Positions 1 to 8,000 of a stretch of DNA of 64,000 nt are shown here, piece by piece; the first letter of the stretch is position 1; each line of letters starts with the position of its first letter. Below the pieces are notes generated by a model, which did no database searches, was not told the origin of the DNA, and worked only from the letters and a program-made list of their open reading frames with translations. This DNA is from an uncultured Lachnospiraceae bacterium (lineage in GTDB: Bacteria; Bacillota; Clostridia; Lachnospirales; Lachnospiraceae), in assembly GCA_949840915.1 (NCBI GenBank), contig CATKXY010000001.1, forward strand, positions 248,001 to 312,000, given 5' to 3'. Both the position numbers and the translations under genes were made by a program.

Positions 1-93
1 GTATCAAAATTGATCAGCGCCATCCGGGAGTACAAGCAGAAGAATCATGCGCACAAAAGTGAGGAACATTATCTGGCAGAGATTTTGAGATGA
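1..93 (+). CDS. C-terminal end of an unidentified protein (partial)
   Basis: An open frame enters from the left edge of the window and runs 30 codons to a TGA. The visible tail is hydrophilic and rich in Lys, Glu and His (it ends HYLAEILR), with no motif I recognise. The rest of the gene lies outside the window, so the function cannot be stated. No clear terminator follows; the next 45 bases lead into a strong promoter for the TetR gene. Confidence 0.5.
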   Translation, partial: VSKLISAIREYKQKNHAHKSEEHYLAEILR

Positions 94-137
94 CAAGCGT
101 GTAGAATGAAAGCGGCGGGCCCCACTAGATGTAGTAC

Positions 138-182
138 TTGACAAGTCTGTTTTTCCGACTGTAAAATAACAAGTGTTCTTGT
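138..182 (+). promoter_or_regulatory. Promoter and candidate operator of the first TetR gene
   Basis: TTGACA (138-143) and TAAAAT (162-167) are 18 bases apart. The -35 box lies inside the palindrome ACTTGACAAGT (136-146). A second inverted repeat, ACAAG-N4-CTTGT (169-182), covers the expected transcription start. Two palindromes placed this way suggest autorepression by the TetR protein encoded just downstream; that is inference. Confidence 0.6.
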
Positions 183-241
183 ACTTAGGCTACAGACGGA
201 AAAAATGTGTCCTGCGCGGAGCGGGAACGGGAAGAGGGACT

Positions 242-814
242 ATGGCTCGTAAGGAATCCATCACCATTCAAATGATTTTAGACACTGCGTTCGAGATGAC
301 AAGGCAGGAGGGCTTTGCCAATGTGACAGCCAGAAAAGTTGCCGCCAGGGCGGGCTGCTCCACTCAGCCTATCTTCAGAGTATATAAAAATATGGAAGAG
401 CTCTGGGATGCGGTCTACCGGCGGGCGTCGACTTTTTTTCAGGATTATTACAGCCTTTATCCCAGAGTGGGAAAGGTTCCCTTCTCCAATCTGGGAATGG
501 CGTATATCGCGTTTGCGCGGGAGGAAAGGCATTTGTTTGATCTGCTCTTTCTGGCGGGCGGAAGCGGTGCCGAGGGTGATGCGGTTAAGAGAAAAAGCAT
601 GTATGAGCTTTTGAACGGGGCCGAGGGGAATGTGGTGTATGAGATTGCGCTGGCAAAGGAGGCCGGCTGTTCTTCACCCGGAGATCTGTTTATGCAGATG
701 TGGCTCTTTATTCACGGGGCGGCCTGCATGAGCCTTACGGGAGACTACGATCTCTCCGACAGAGAGACGATGGAGCTGCTGGAAAATTCCTATCATGCAT
801 TTGCCGGCGTGTAA
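242..814 (+). CDS. TetR/AcrR family transcriptional regulator
   Basis: This is a 190-residue one-component regulator. The N-terminal helix-turn-helix spans about residues 8-55 (IQMILDTAFEM, then VTARKVAARAGCSTQPIFRVYKN), with the usual TetR pattern of a small residue in the turn. The rest is a ligand-binding domain that does not reveal its effector. An in-frame GTG at 173 would add 23 residues, but the ATG at 242 has GAAGAGGG just upstream and gives a normal TetR N-terminus, so I chose it. An RpiR-type regulator follows after 57 bases on the same strand. Operator-like palindromes overlap its promoter, which fits autorepression. Confidence 0.85.
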   Translation: MARKESITIQMILDTAFEMTRQEGFANVTARKVAARAGCSTQPIFRVYKNMEELWDAVYRRASTFFQDYYSLYPRVGKVPFSNLGMAYIAFAREERHLFDLLFLAGGSGAEGDAVKRKSMYELLNGAEGNVVYEIALAKEAGCSSPGDLFMQMWLFIHGAACMSLTGDYDLSDRETMELLENSYHAFAGV

Positions 815-871
815 CAGGGAGAGACGGGACAGGAACGCCTGCCGGGACGGGCGGATGGGACAGGGACAAGT

Positions 872-1792
872 ATGATTCAGCAATACGATATATTAAGCCG
901 GATTGGCGAGCGGTACGAAAAGATGAGCAAGAGCCACAAGGTGATTGCCGGTTATATTTCCGAGCATTATGATCAGGCGGTGTTTATGACGGCGGCAAAG
1001 CTGGGCGAGACACTGGGTATCAGTGAGTCCACGGTGGTGCGTTTTGCCATGAGCATCGGCTATGACGGTTATCCTCAGCTGCAGAAAGCGCTGGAGGACT
1101 GCGTGAAGGGAAAGCTGAACAGCGTTCAGCGCATGGACGCCAAATACGGCAAGAGTTCTCAGTCGGAGATCCTGACCTCCGTGATGAATGCGGATATGGA
1201 AAAGCTGCAGCATACCATAGACAATCTTGACGCGGCGGCCTTTGAGAGCGCGGTGGCCACGATTCTGGAGGCGGAGAATGTGTATGTCATGGGACTGCGC
1301 AGCAATGAGCCGCTGGCGGGCTTTCTGCAGTTTTATCTGAATATGATCCGCGGTAATGTGATTCTCCTGAATACCACCAGCGTGAGCGAGACCTTTGAGC
1401 AGATGATCCACATAAACGAGAGGGACTGCTTTATCGGTATCAGCTTTCCCAGATATTCCATGAGAACCTTAAAGGCCATGGAGTTTGCGAACGACAGGAA
1501 TGCGAAAGTGATCGCGCTCACGGACAGCATCCATTCTCCCATGAATCTGTATTCCTCCTGTAATCTGCTGGCGCGCAGCGACATGGTTTCCATTGTGGAT
1601 TCCCTGGTTGCTCCCTTGAGCGTCATCAATGCGCTGGTGGTGGCCATGTGCTTAAAACGGCCTCAGGAGGTAAAACGCAATCTGGAAATGCTGGAGGAGA
1701 CCTGGAATAATTATCAGGTTTATCTGAATGACGAGATCAACTTCATAGACGACGAGCCTATGTTAAACTATTCGTTGAGACGGGAAGACTAA
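872..1792 (+). CDS. MurR/RpiR family transcriptional regulator (HTH plus SIS)
   Basis: The 306-residue protein has an N-terminal RpiR helix-turn-helix (about 1-75, with the signature VFMTAAKLGETLGISESTVV). A SIS sugar-phosphate-binding domain follows from about 120 to 260 (VYVMGLRSNEPLAGF and later CFIGISFPRYS). Members of this family sense phosphosugars and control sugar or cell-wall recycling genes. No such target genes adjoin it here, so its regulon is unknown. It ends one base before the flavoprotein gene at 1794, so the two are almost certainly co-transcribed. Confidence 0.88.
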   Translation: MIQQYDILSRIGERYEKMSKSHKVIAGYISEHYDQAVFMTAAKLGETLGISESTVVRFAMSIGYDGYPQLQKALEDCVKGKLNSVQRMDAKYGKSSQSEILTSVMNADMEKLQHTIDNLDAAAFESAVATILEAENVYVMGLRSNEPLAGFLQFYLNMIRGNVILLNTTSVSETFEQMIHINERDCFIGISFPRYSMRTLKAMEFANDRNAKVIALTDSIHSPMNLYSSCNLLARSDMVSIVDSLVAPLSVINALVVAMCLKRPQEVKRNLEMLEETWNNYQVYLNDEINFIDDEPMLNYSLRRED

Positions 1793-1793
1793 A

Positions 1794-3074
1794 ATGAGAG
1801 AAATTCTTGTGATCGGCGGTGGTGCAGCGGGGATGATGGCGGCGTATGCCGCTGCACGACCCGGGTACCACGTTATTTTATTGGAAAAAAATGAGAAGCT
1901 GGGGAAAAAGCTTTTTATCACCGGAAAGGGCCGGTGCAATGTGACCAATGCGGCTGATATGGAGACCTTGTTTGCCAATGTGTGTACCAATGGCAAATTT
2001 CTCTACAGCGCTTTTTACGGATTTGACAATCAGGCTGTCATGGCGCTTCTGGAGCAGGCGGGGTGTCCTCTGAAGACGGAGCGGGGAGAGAGGGTCTTTC
2101 CCGTGTCCGATCACTCCTCGGATGTGATCGGGGCCTTTCGGCGGATGCTGCAAAAGCGTGGCGTGGAGCTGCGGTTTCATACGGAGGTCAAGCATATCGT
2201 GTGGGAGGCGGCAGAGCCGCCCGGGAAGGGACGCATCAGGGGTGTGGAGCTGCACGGCGGGCAGCGCCTTTATGCGGACGCGGTGATCGTCTGTACCGGA
2301 GGCCTGTCCTATGCGTCCACAGGCGCCACCGGGGACGGGATGCGGTTCGCACGGGAGACCGGCCACAGACTGACGCCCTGCAGGCCTTCTCTGGTGCCTC
2401 TGGAGACGGCGCAGGACTGGTGCAGAGAACTGATGGGACTGTCCCTGAAGAATGTGGAGCTGCGGCTGGTAAGCGGGAAGCGGGAGCTCTACAGAGAACA
2501 GGGAGAGCTTTTGTTCACCCATTTCGGAGTCAGCGGTCCGCTGGTTCTCACCGCCAGCTGTTATCTGGGAAGGGCGTTTGCGGGAAAGGACAAACCGGAG
2601 CCGGAGTCTGCAAAGCTGTATCTGGACTTGAAGCCGGCTCTGACAGAGGAGCAGCTTGACAGGCGGGTATTGCGCGATTTTGAGGAACAGCAGAATAAAC
2701 GGTTTAAAAATGCTTTGGCGGGACTTTTTCCGGCTAAGCTGATCCCGGTGATGGTGATGCTCTCGGATATCGACGGGGAAAAGCGGGTGAATGAGATTAC
2801 CAGACAGGAACGGCGGAGTTTTGTGGCGCTGATAAAAAATCTTCCGCTCACCGTCAAAGGTACCAGGTCTTATGCGGAGGCCATCATCACCCAGGGCGGT
2901 GTGTCCGTGAAAGATATCAATCCCTCCACCATGGAGTCAAAGCTGGTTTCCGGGCTCTATTTTGCGGGGGAGGTTCTGGATCTGGACGCGCATACCGGCG
3001 GTTTTAATCTTCAGATTGCCTGGTCCACGGGACATCTGGCGGGGGAGAGCGCGGCAGACGGAGCCTGTTTATAA
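1794..3074 (+). CDS. NAD(P)/FAD-dependent oxidoreductase, BaiN/YhiN (HI0933) family
   Basis: This is a 426-residue flavoprotein. It opens with the FAD-binding Rossmann motif GGGAAGMMAAYAAA and the family signature KKLFITGKGRCNVTN at about 40-55. A second dinucleotide-binding stretch, VIVCTGGLSYASTGATGDG, lies mid-protein, and the C-terminal motif YFAGEVLDLDAHTGGFNLQ is diagnostic of the family. Members are often annotated as BaiN-like because one clostridial homologue takes part in bile-acid dehydroxylation, but no bai genes are present here, so the substrate is unassigned. The gene follows the RpiR regulator with a one-base gap. The housekeeping gene cmk follows behind its own promoter. Confidence 0.88.
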   Translation: MREILVIGGGAAGMMAAYAAARPGYHVILLEKNEKLGKKLFITGKGRCNVTNAADMETLFANVCTNGKFLYSAFYGFDNQAVMALLEQAGCPLKTERGERVFPVSDHSSDVIGAFRRMLQKRGVELRFHTEVKHIVWEAAEPPGKGRIRGVELHGGQRLYADAVIVCTGGLSYASTGATGDGMRFARETGHRLTPCRPSLVPLETAQDWCRELMGLSLKNVELRLVSGKRELYREQGELLFTHFGVSGPLVLTASCYLGRAFAGKDKPEPESAKLYLDLKPALTEEQLDRRVLRDFEEQQNKRFKNALAGLFPAKLIPVMVMLSDIDGEKRVNEITRQERRSFVALIKNLPLTVKGTRSYAEAIITQGGVSVKDINPSTMESKLVSGLYFAGEVLDLDAHTGGFNLQIAWSTGHLAGESAADGACL

Positions 3075-3083
3075 AAATTTAAC

Positions 3084-3112
3084 TGTAAAAGGTGTGGAAA
3101 TCGTGCTATAAT
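3084..3112 (+). promoter_or_regulatory. Extended -10 promoter for the cmk-ispH-rpsA operon
   Basis: TGCTATAAT (3104-3112) is an extended -10 box. A weak -35 (TGTAAA, 3084-3089) sits 17 bases upstream. The start of cmk is 54 bases downstream of the -10. Confidence 0.6.
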
Positions 3113-3165
3113 GCTCCCAGATATCATAATATTAACGCGTCTTTGCGGGGAAAAGAGGGGATAAA

Positions 3166-3840
3166 ATGCGATATAATATAGCTATTGACGGACCGGCAGG
3201 GGCGGGCAAGAGTACGATCGCCAGGGCGATCGCCCGCAAGCTGCGGCTGATTTATGTGGATACGGGAGCAATGTATCGCGCCATGGCTCTCCTCATGCTC
3301 AGGGAAGGCGTGGATCCCGCCGATGCGGATGCAGTGAGCGACAGATGCAGGAAGGCCGATATCACCATTGCCTATGAGGGCAGTGAGCAGGTGGTCTACT
3401 TAAACGGAGAGAATGTCAGTTCCTGTCTGCGCACCGAGGAGGTTGGAAATATGGCTTCCGCGGTCAGCGCACAGCCCGCGGTGCGGGCAAAGCTGGTGGA
3501 GCTGCAGCAGGCTCTTGCGGCTAAGTCGGACTGTGTGATGGACGGACGGGACATCGGGACCTGTGTGCTGCCGGACGCCCGGGTAAAGATTTATCTTACC
3601 GCCGACAGCAGCGTGCGGGCAAAGCGCAGGTATGATGAGCTCACGGCGAAGGGAGTATCCTGCGATCTTCAGAAGATCAGGGAAGATATCGAGGACAGAG
3701 ACTATCGTGATATGCACAGAGAACATTCGCCGCTGCGCCGTGCGGAGGACGCGGTGCTGGTGGACAGCTCCGATATGACGGTGGACGAAGTCATAGAGCA
3801 TATCTTAAGCCTGTGCGAGGGAGCGCCGATATGGAAATAA
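3166..3840 (+). CDS. cmk: Cytidylate kinase
   Basis: Phosphorylates CMP and dCMP with ATP in the cytoplasm. The 224-residue protein matches the family length. It has the P-loop GPAGAGKSTIA at residues 8-18, the NMP-binding stretch YVDTGAMYRAMA, and the DGRDIGTCVLPDA motif at about 126-138, followed by the lid region with RRYDEL. It is the first gene behind an extended -10 promoter. Its last ten bases overlap the start of ispH. The cmk-ispH-rpsA order is common in Clostridia. Confidence 0.96.
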   Translation: MRYNIAIDGPAGAGKSTIARAIARKLRLIYVDTGAMYRAMALLMLREGVDPADADAVSDRCRKADITIAYEGSEQVVYLNGENVSSCLRTEEVGNMASAVSAQPAVRAKLVELQQALAAKSDCVMDGRDIGTCVLPDARVKIYLTADSSVRAKRRYDELTAKGVSCDLQKIREDIEDRDYRDMHREHSPLRRAEDAVLVDSSDMTVDEVIEHILSLCEGAPIWK

Positions 3841-4715
3841 AGCTTGCAGAATGCGCGGGTTTTTGCTTTGGTGTAAAACGCGCTATAGATACAGTGTATG
3901 AGCAGATAGAAACGGGAAAGACTATTTATACCTATGGTCCCATTGTCCATAATGAGGAAGTTGTGCGGGAATTGGAACAAAAGGGAGTTTGTGTGATAGA
4001 GGGAGAGGAGGAGCTTGCCGCGTGCTCCGCAGCCGCGGGCGGCACGGAAGGCGGGGCAAACGCCGGTCCTTCCGTTATCATCCGGGCTCACGGGATTCCC
4101 AGACGGACGCAGGAGCTCATGGAGCAATACGGTCTGGAATGTATCGATGCCACCTGCCCGTTTGTGAAACGCATTCACCGCATTGTGGAAAAGGCCGGAG
4201 AGCAGGGGATGCATGTGGTCATTGCGGGAAATTCCGGCCACCCTGAGGTGGAGGGAATCCGAGGCTGGTGCGGCGGTCCCGTGACGGTGGTAGAGACCGA
4301 GGCGGAGGCGGAACGCTTTGTGCCGGAGGAGGGAAGACAGGTCTGCCTTGTCTCCCAAACGACATTTAACTACAATAAATTTCAATCTATAGTTGAAATT
4401 TTTCGGAAAAAAGGTTACAATGGTAATATCGTGAGTACTATCTGCAATGCAACGGAGGACCGACAGCGCTCCGCACAGGCTCTTGCGGCGGAGGCGGATG
4501 TGATGATTGTGATAGGCGGAAAGCACAGCTCCAACTCTAGGAAGCTGTATGAAATCTGCAGCAGAGAATGTGCGCACACCTATTTTATACAGACACTGGA
4601 TGACCTGCATTTAGAACTACCTAAAGCCGTTCGACTGGTGGGTATTACCGCGGGGGCTTCCACCCCAAATAATTTAATCGAGGAGGTTCAAAATTATGTC
4701 AGAATTAACTTTTGA
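3831..4715 (+). CDS. ispH: 4-hydroxy-3-methylbut-2-enyl diphosphate reductase
   Basis: Last enzyme of the MEP isoprenoid pathway: it reduces HMBPP to IPP and DMAPP with a [4Fe-4S] cluster. The three cluster cysteines are visible at Cys12 (GFCFGVKRA), Cys109 (ATCPFV) and the later CNATEDRQ motif; HGIPRRTQE and SSNSRKL are also family motifs. The protein is 294 residues. An insertion rich in Ala, Gly and Glu (about 64-79) is unusual. I start at ATG 3831, which overlaps the end of cmk; an in-frame start at 3813 lies deeper inside cmk. The 3' end overlaps rpsA by 20 bases in another frame. In several Clostridia these two genes form one fusion protein, but here they are separate. Confidence 0.95.
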   Translation: MEIKLAECAGFCFGVKRAIDTVYEQIETGKTIYTYGPIVHNEEVVRELEQKGVCVIEGEEELAACSAAAGGTEGGANAGPSVIIRAHGIPRRTQELMEQYGLECIDATCPFVKRIHRIVEKAGEQGMHVVIAGNSGHPEVEGIRGWCGGPVTVVETEAEAERFVPEEGRQVCLVSQTTFNYNKFQSIVEIFRKKGYNGNIVSTICNATEDRQRSAQALAAEADVMIVIGGKHSSNSRKLYEICSRECAHTYFIQTLDDLHLELPKAVRLVGITAGASTPNNLIEEVQNYVRINF

Positions 4716-5844
4716 ACAAATGTTGGAAGAATCTTTAAAAACTATACATGCAGGAGAGGTAGTCACAGGCACAGTCATCGATGTAAAACCGGATGAGATT
4801 ATCCTGAACATCGGATACAAGTCAGACGGTATTCTGAGCAAGAACGAATACACCAATGATTCCAGCGTCGATCTGACCACTGTAGCTAAAGTCGGCGACA
4901 CCATGGAAGTTAAGATTCTGAAAGTAAACGACGGCGAGGGACAGGTTCTTCTGACCTATAAGCGCCTGGCTGCGGATCGCGGCAGCAAGAGAATTGAGGA
5001 GGCCTACAACAATAAAGAGGTTCTCACCGCACAGGTTGCACAGGTGCTTGACGGCGGTCTCAGCGTGATCGTGGAGGAAGTGAGGATATTTATTCCCGCC
5101 AGCCTTGTGTCCGATACTTATGAGAAGGATCTGACCAAGTATGCAGGTCAGGAGATTGAGTTCGTGATCAGCGAGTACAATCCCAAGAGGAGAAGATATA
5201 TCGGCGACCGCAGACAGCTGGTTGCTGCGAAAAAGGCAGAGCTTCAGAAGGAACTCTTTGAGAGGATCAAGGAGGGTGACATCGTCGAGGGTGTTGTCAA
5301 GAATGTGACTGATTTTGGCGCATTTATCGATCTGGGCGGTGCGGATGGCCTGCTTCATATCTCCGAGATGAGCTGGGGCAGAGTGGAGCATCCCAAGAAA
5401 ATGTTCAAGGTGGGCGATAAGCTCAGTGTCCTGATCAAGGAGATCAGCGGCAGCAAGATTGCGCTCTCCCTGAAGTTTGATGATGCCAATCCCTGGAAGG
5501 ATGCCGCCAGCAAGTATGCTGTGGGCAATATTGTGACCGGCAGAGTCGCAAGAATGACTGATTTCGGTGCGTTTGTAGAGCTGGAGCCCGGTGTGGATGC
5601 ACTGCTCCATGTATCTCAGATTGCCAAGGAGCATGTGGAGAAACCTTCCGACGTGCTGAGCGTAGGGGATGAAGTGACCGCCAAGATCGTGGACTTCAAC
5701 GAGGCTGACAGAAAGATTTCCCTGAGCATCAAGGCGACCTTCGCTCCCGATCCCGCGGAGGAAAAGGCTGAGGATTCCGATGCGGATGTGGTATCTGTTG
5801 ACATCGATGCAGTGATTGCGGCCGAGGCGGCTGAGGAAGAGTAA
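4696..5844 (+). CDS. rpsA: S1 RNA-binding domain protein, ribosomal protein S1 type
   Basis: The 382-residue protein has four S1 (OB-fold) domains at about residues 20-90, 107-172, 193-262 and 276-347. The last two are the best conserved (VTDFGAFIDLGGADGLLHISEMSW and its repeat), followed by an acidic tail. This is shorter than the six-domain Gram-negative S1 and matches the four-domain form of Firmicutes, which helps mRNA binding to the ribosome. AGGAGG at 4681-4686, inside the end of ispH, sits nine bases before the ATG, so translation is coupled to or overlaps with ispH. Confidence is high for the domain family and lower for a true S1 role. Confidence 0.9.
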   Translation: MSELTFEQMLEESLKTIHAGEVVTGTVIDVKPDEIILNIGYKSDGILSKNEYTNDSSVDLTTVAKVGDTMEVKILKVNDGEGQVLLTYKRLAADRGSKRIEEAYNNKEVLTAQVAQVLDGGLSVIVEEVRIFIPASLVSDTYEKDLTKYAGQEIEFVISEYNPKRRRYIGDRRQLVAAKKAELQKELFERIKEGDIVEGVVKNVTDFGAFIDLGGADGLLHISEMSWGRVEHPKKMFKVGDKLSVLIKEISGSKIALSLKFDDANPWKDAASKYAVGNIVTGRVARMTDFGAFVELEPGVDALLHVSQIAKEHVEKPSDVLSVGDEVTAKIVDFNEADRKISLSIKATFAPDPAEEKAEDSDADVVSVDIDAVIAAEAAEEE

Positions 5845-5885
5845 TAATGTTGGAATCAGCAGAATGATCGGAGGGTGGCGCGACC

Positions 5886-6662
5886 ATGACATATGATTAC
5901 GAATACTTTAAACGAGAAATCATGGCACTGACCACAATAGATTTAAACAGCTATAAAGAAAAACAGATGAAGCGCCGTATTGACACCCTGATTGCAAAGC
6001 ATAACATTGACGGCTATGATCAGTATGTCAAAGCGCTGAGAAATGACAAGACCTATTTTGAAGAGTTCGTCAATTATATAACGATCAATGTCTCCGAGTT
6101 TTACCGCAATCCGGAGCAGTGGAAGATCCTGGATGAGAGTGTGATACCGGAACTTATAGGACGGTTTGGCAGGAATCTGAAAATATGGAGTGCCGCGTGT
6201 TCCACCGGTGATGAGCCGTATTCACTGGTTATGGCGCTGTCCAGGCATATTCCGCTGAGTCAGATCAAAATCATTGCCACGGATCTGGATAAGCAGGTGA
6301 TAGCCAAGGCCAAGACGGGGCTGTATACCGAGAAGAGTATCGCTGCCGTGCCTGCCGATTTGAAGCGCAAGTATTTTACGCAGGTCGGTCCGTCTTATAA
6401 GATTGCCGATGAGATTAAGGCGAGAGTGGAGTTCAGAGAGCATAATCTGTTGAAGGATACATATTTGACAGATTGTCATTTGATCGTGTGCCGGAATGTA
6501 TTGATCTACTTTACGGAGGAGGCCAAGGACGGCGTTTTCCGCAAGTTCAATACATCGTTGGCCAAAGGCGGGCTGTTGTTTATCGGCAGTACGGAACAGA
6601 TTATCAATTACAAGGAAATCGGTTATGAGAGAAGGAATTCCTTCTTTTATTCAAGACCCTGA
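5886..6662 (+). CDS. cheR: CheR-type chemotaxis protein methyltransferase
   Basis: Uses S-adenosylmethionine to methylate glutamates of chemoreceptors. At 258 residues it is a complete CheR: an N-terminal helical domain (about 1-75), then the catalytic domain with the SAM motif IWSAACSTGDEPYSLVM (about 100-116), and HLIVCRNVLIYF in the C-terminal half. The ribosome site GGAGG lies about nine bases before the ATG. It stands apart from other che genes in this window; the only chemoreceptor nearby is at 16402-18366. It lies behind rpsA with a 41-base gap and ends at a bidirectional terminator. Confidence 0.92.
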   Translation: MTYDYEYFKREIMALTTIDLNSYKEKQMKRRIDTLIAKHNIDGYDQYVKALRNDKTYFEEFVNYITINVSEFYRNPEQWKILDESVIPELIGRFGRNLKIWSAACSTGDEPYSLVMALSRHIPLSQIKIIATDLDKQVIAKAKTGLYTEKSIAAVPADLKRKYFTQVGPSYKIADEIKARVEFREHNLLKDTYLTDCHLIVCRNVLIYFTEEAKDGVFRKFNTSLAKGGLLFIGSTEQIINYKEIGYERRNSFFYSRP

Positions 6663-6722
6663 TGTAGCAGGGGGATGTTCCCGGGAACGGGAGCGATGAA
6701 CTGCTTAGAGATAACAAAATAC

Positions 6723-6753
6723 AGGCGGAACTTCCTGATTGGAAGTTCCGCCT
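6723..6753. terminator. Bidirectional terminator between cheR and the RNase H-like gene
   Basis: A perfect 13-bp stem (AGGCGGAACTTCC and its complement) encloses a 5-base loop. It lies between two convergent genes, with an A-run on the left and T-rich sequence on the right, so it can serve both strands. Confidence 0.75.
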
Positions 6754-6762
6754 GATTTGCTG

Positions 6763-7869
6763 CTAACAGGATGCGGCGATCATCTGTATGACTTGATTTG
6801 CATAGGCGGAAAACGCCGCACGATCCCGTTTCATGTCGTCTGTCAACTCAAAGAAGAGCGCATTACTCTTGTAGTCTTGTTTGAAGTAGGGCTCGAATTC
6901 GCCGTCCCACTGGGGCAGATAGCTGGATACCTTCCGGGTATAGCAGTTGGCGGCCGAAGCCTGAATGCGATGCTTTTTATCCACGAATCCGGAGACGGAT
7001 TTGTGCAGCGCAATATCTTCGGCGGGAAGGTAATAATAGTCCCTGTAGTTGGAATAAAAATATTTTAGCTCGCCGTCATAGATAGGCACTTTGACGGTGG
7101 CTTCAGTCCCCTCTCCCCTGAAATAGCAGCCGTCCGCGGAGGCGGATACAGCTTTGGGCAGCGAGACGGGGAGTGTGACGCTGATCAGAAGCTCCCTGCG
7201 GCTGTTGCCCTGCATGTCCCGGTAGGAGTTTGCCTGTACCTTTTTGGCGCGGGCGCAAGATTCCTCCAGCAGGTCACAGTATGCCAGCATGGGCAGAATG
7301 TCCAGCATTCCCCTGAGGTCGTCGGAATTGTGCAGGAGCAGAGATTTTTCTGCAAATTCGTTTGGCGATTTAATGTAGTCCAGATAAATGCCGATCAGCT
7401 CGCCGCCGGAGAATACATCTTCACGGTCGATTCCAAGAAACTGTTCCAGCGTCTTTTGCTTGCAGTTGGGCAGCTTCAGAAGCGCCTTGCAGGGGGCGAT
7501 GCGCCGGTAGAGATCAATCCCCTCAAACGCGTCGAAGCAGTGGGAGATTCCCAGATGCCCGCATTTCTGGATGAGAAAAGGCAGATCGAAGTTATTGCCG
7601 TTGAAATGCACGAGGTAGCGGTACATACCGGCAAACTCAAAAAATGCCTGCAGGATATCGGCTTCCTGCTCATAATTTTCTGCCATCCACTGTATCGTCT
7701 GCCAGCGGCCCTCCCGATAAAAGGCACAGCCGATCATATACAGATAGGAGGAGCGGGCCGTGAAGCCTGTGGTCTCGATGTCCAGAAACAGTGTGCTCTC
7801 TGCCGGAGCCAGCTTCTCCAAAGGATATGCGATCTGAAAGTTTTCGATTGTGTCTCTGTAGATTCTCAT
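6763..7869 (-). CDS. RNase H-like (DEDD) exonuclease domain protein, YprB type
   Basis: A 368-residue protein with an N-terminal RNase H-like fold. The DEDD-type motif TLFLDIETTGF (about 28-38) and HFNGNNFDLPFLI (about 93-105) supply two of the acidic clusters, and a later HNSDDLRGMLDIL supplies another. This corresponds to the ribonuclease H-like family that includes B. subtilis YprB. The second half carries no motif I recognise. ATG at 7869 is preceded by GAGGGCG on the minus strand; a further-upstream start would run into the -10 box. It is convergent with cheR and divergent from the rnf operon. Confidence 0.82.
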   Translation of the reverse strand: MRIYRDTIENFQIAYPLEKLAPAESTLFLDIETTGFTARSSYLYMIGCAFYREGRWQTIQWMAENYEQEADILQAFFEFAGMYRYLVHFNGNNFDLPFLIQKCGHLGISHCFDAFEGIDLYRRIAPCKALLKLPNCKQKTLEQFLGIDREDVFSGGELIGIYLDYIKSPNEFAEKSLLLHNSDDLRGMLDILPMLAYCDLLEESCARAKKVQANSYRDMQGNSRRELLISVTLPVSLPKAVSASADGCYFRGEGTEATVKVPIYDGELKYFYSNYRDYYYLPAEDIALHKSVSGFVDKKHRIQASAANCYTRKVSSYLPQWDGEFEPYFKQDYKSNALFFELTDDMKRDRAAFSAYANQVIQMIAASC

Positions 7870-7899
7870 ATAGTCGCCCTCATCAATTTGAATGCTTAC

Positions 7900-7908
7900 A
7901 TTATAGCA
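7900..7908 (-). promoter_or_regulatory. Extended -10 promoter for the RNase H-like gene
   Basis: Read on the minus strand the sequence is TGCTATAAT, a perfect extended -10, 31 bases upstream of the start codon. No good -35 is visible. The rest of the 131-base divergent gap must also hold the rnf promoter, for which I see only A+T-rich sequence around 7920-7960. Confidence 0.6.
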
Positions 7909-8000
7909 CAAATAATCCAAATTTTGTAGTAGCTATTTTTATCAAAAGATAGTAAAATTAAGTTAGTTATGGATGAATTTTGTCATGAAAGGAAGAAACA

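Noticed and set aside
1794-3074. Assignment as a bile-acid enzyme (BaiN)
   Set aside because: The family is right, but no other bile-acid genes are present and the family is broad, so the specific role was not claimed.
4822-5892. A 356-codon minus-strand frame opposite rpsA
   Set aside because: Antisense of a clear four-domain S1 gene; no family features.
7330-7929. Plus-strand frame opposite the RNase H-like gene
   Set aside because: The minus-strand gene has exonuclease motifs, a promoter and a ribosome site; the plus frame has none of these.
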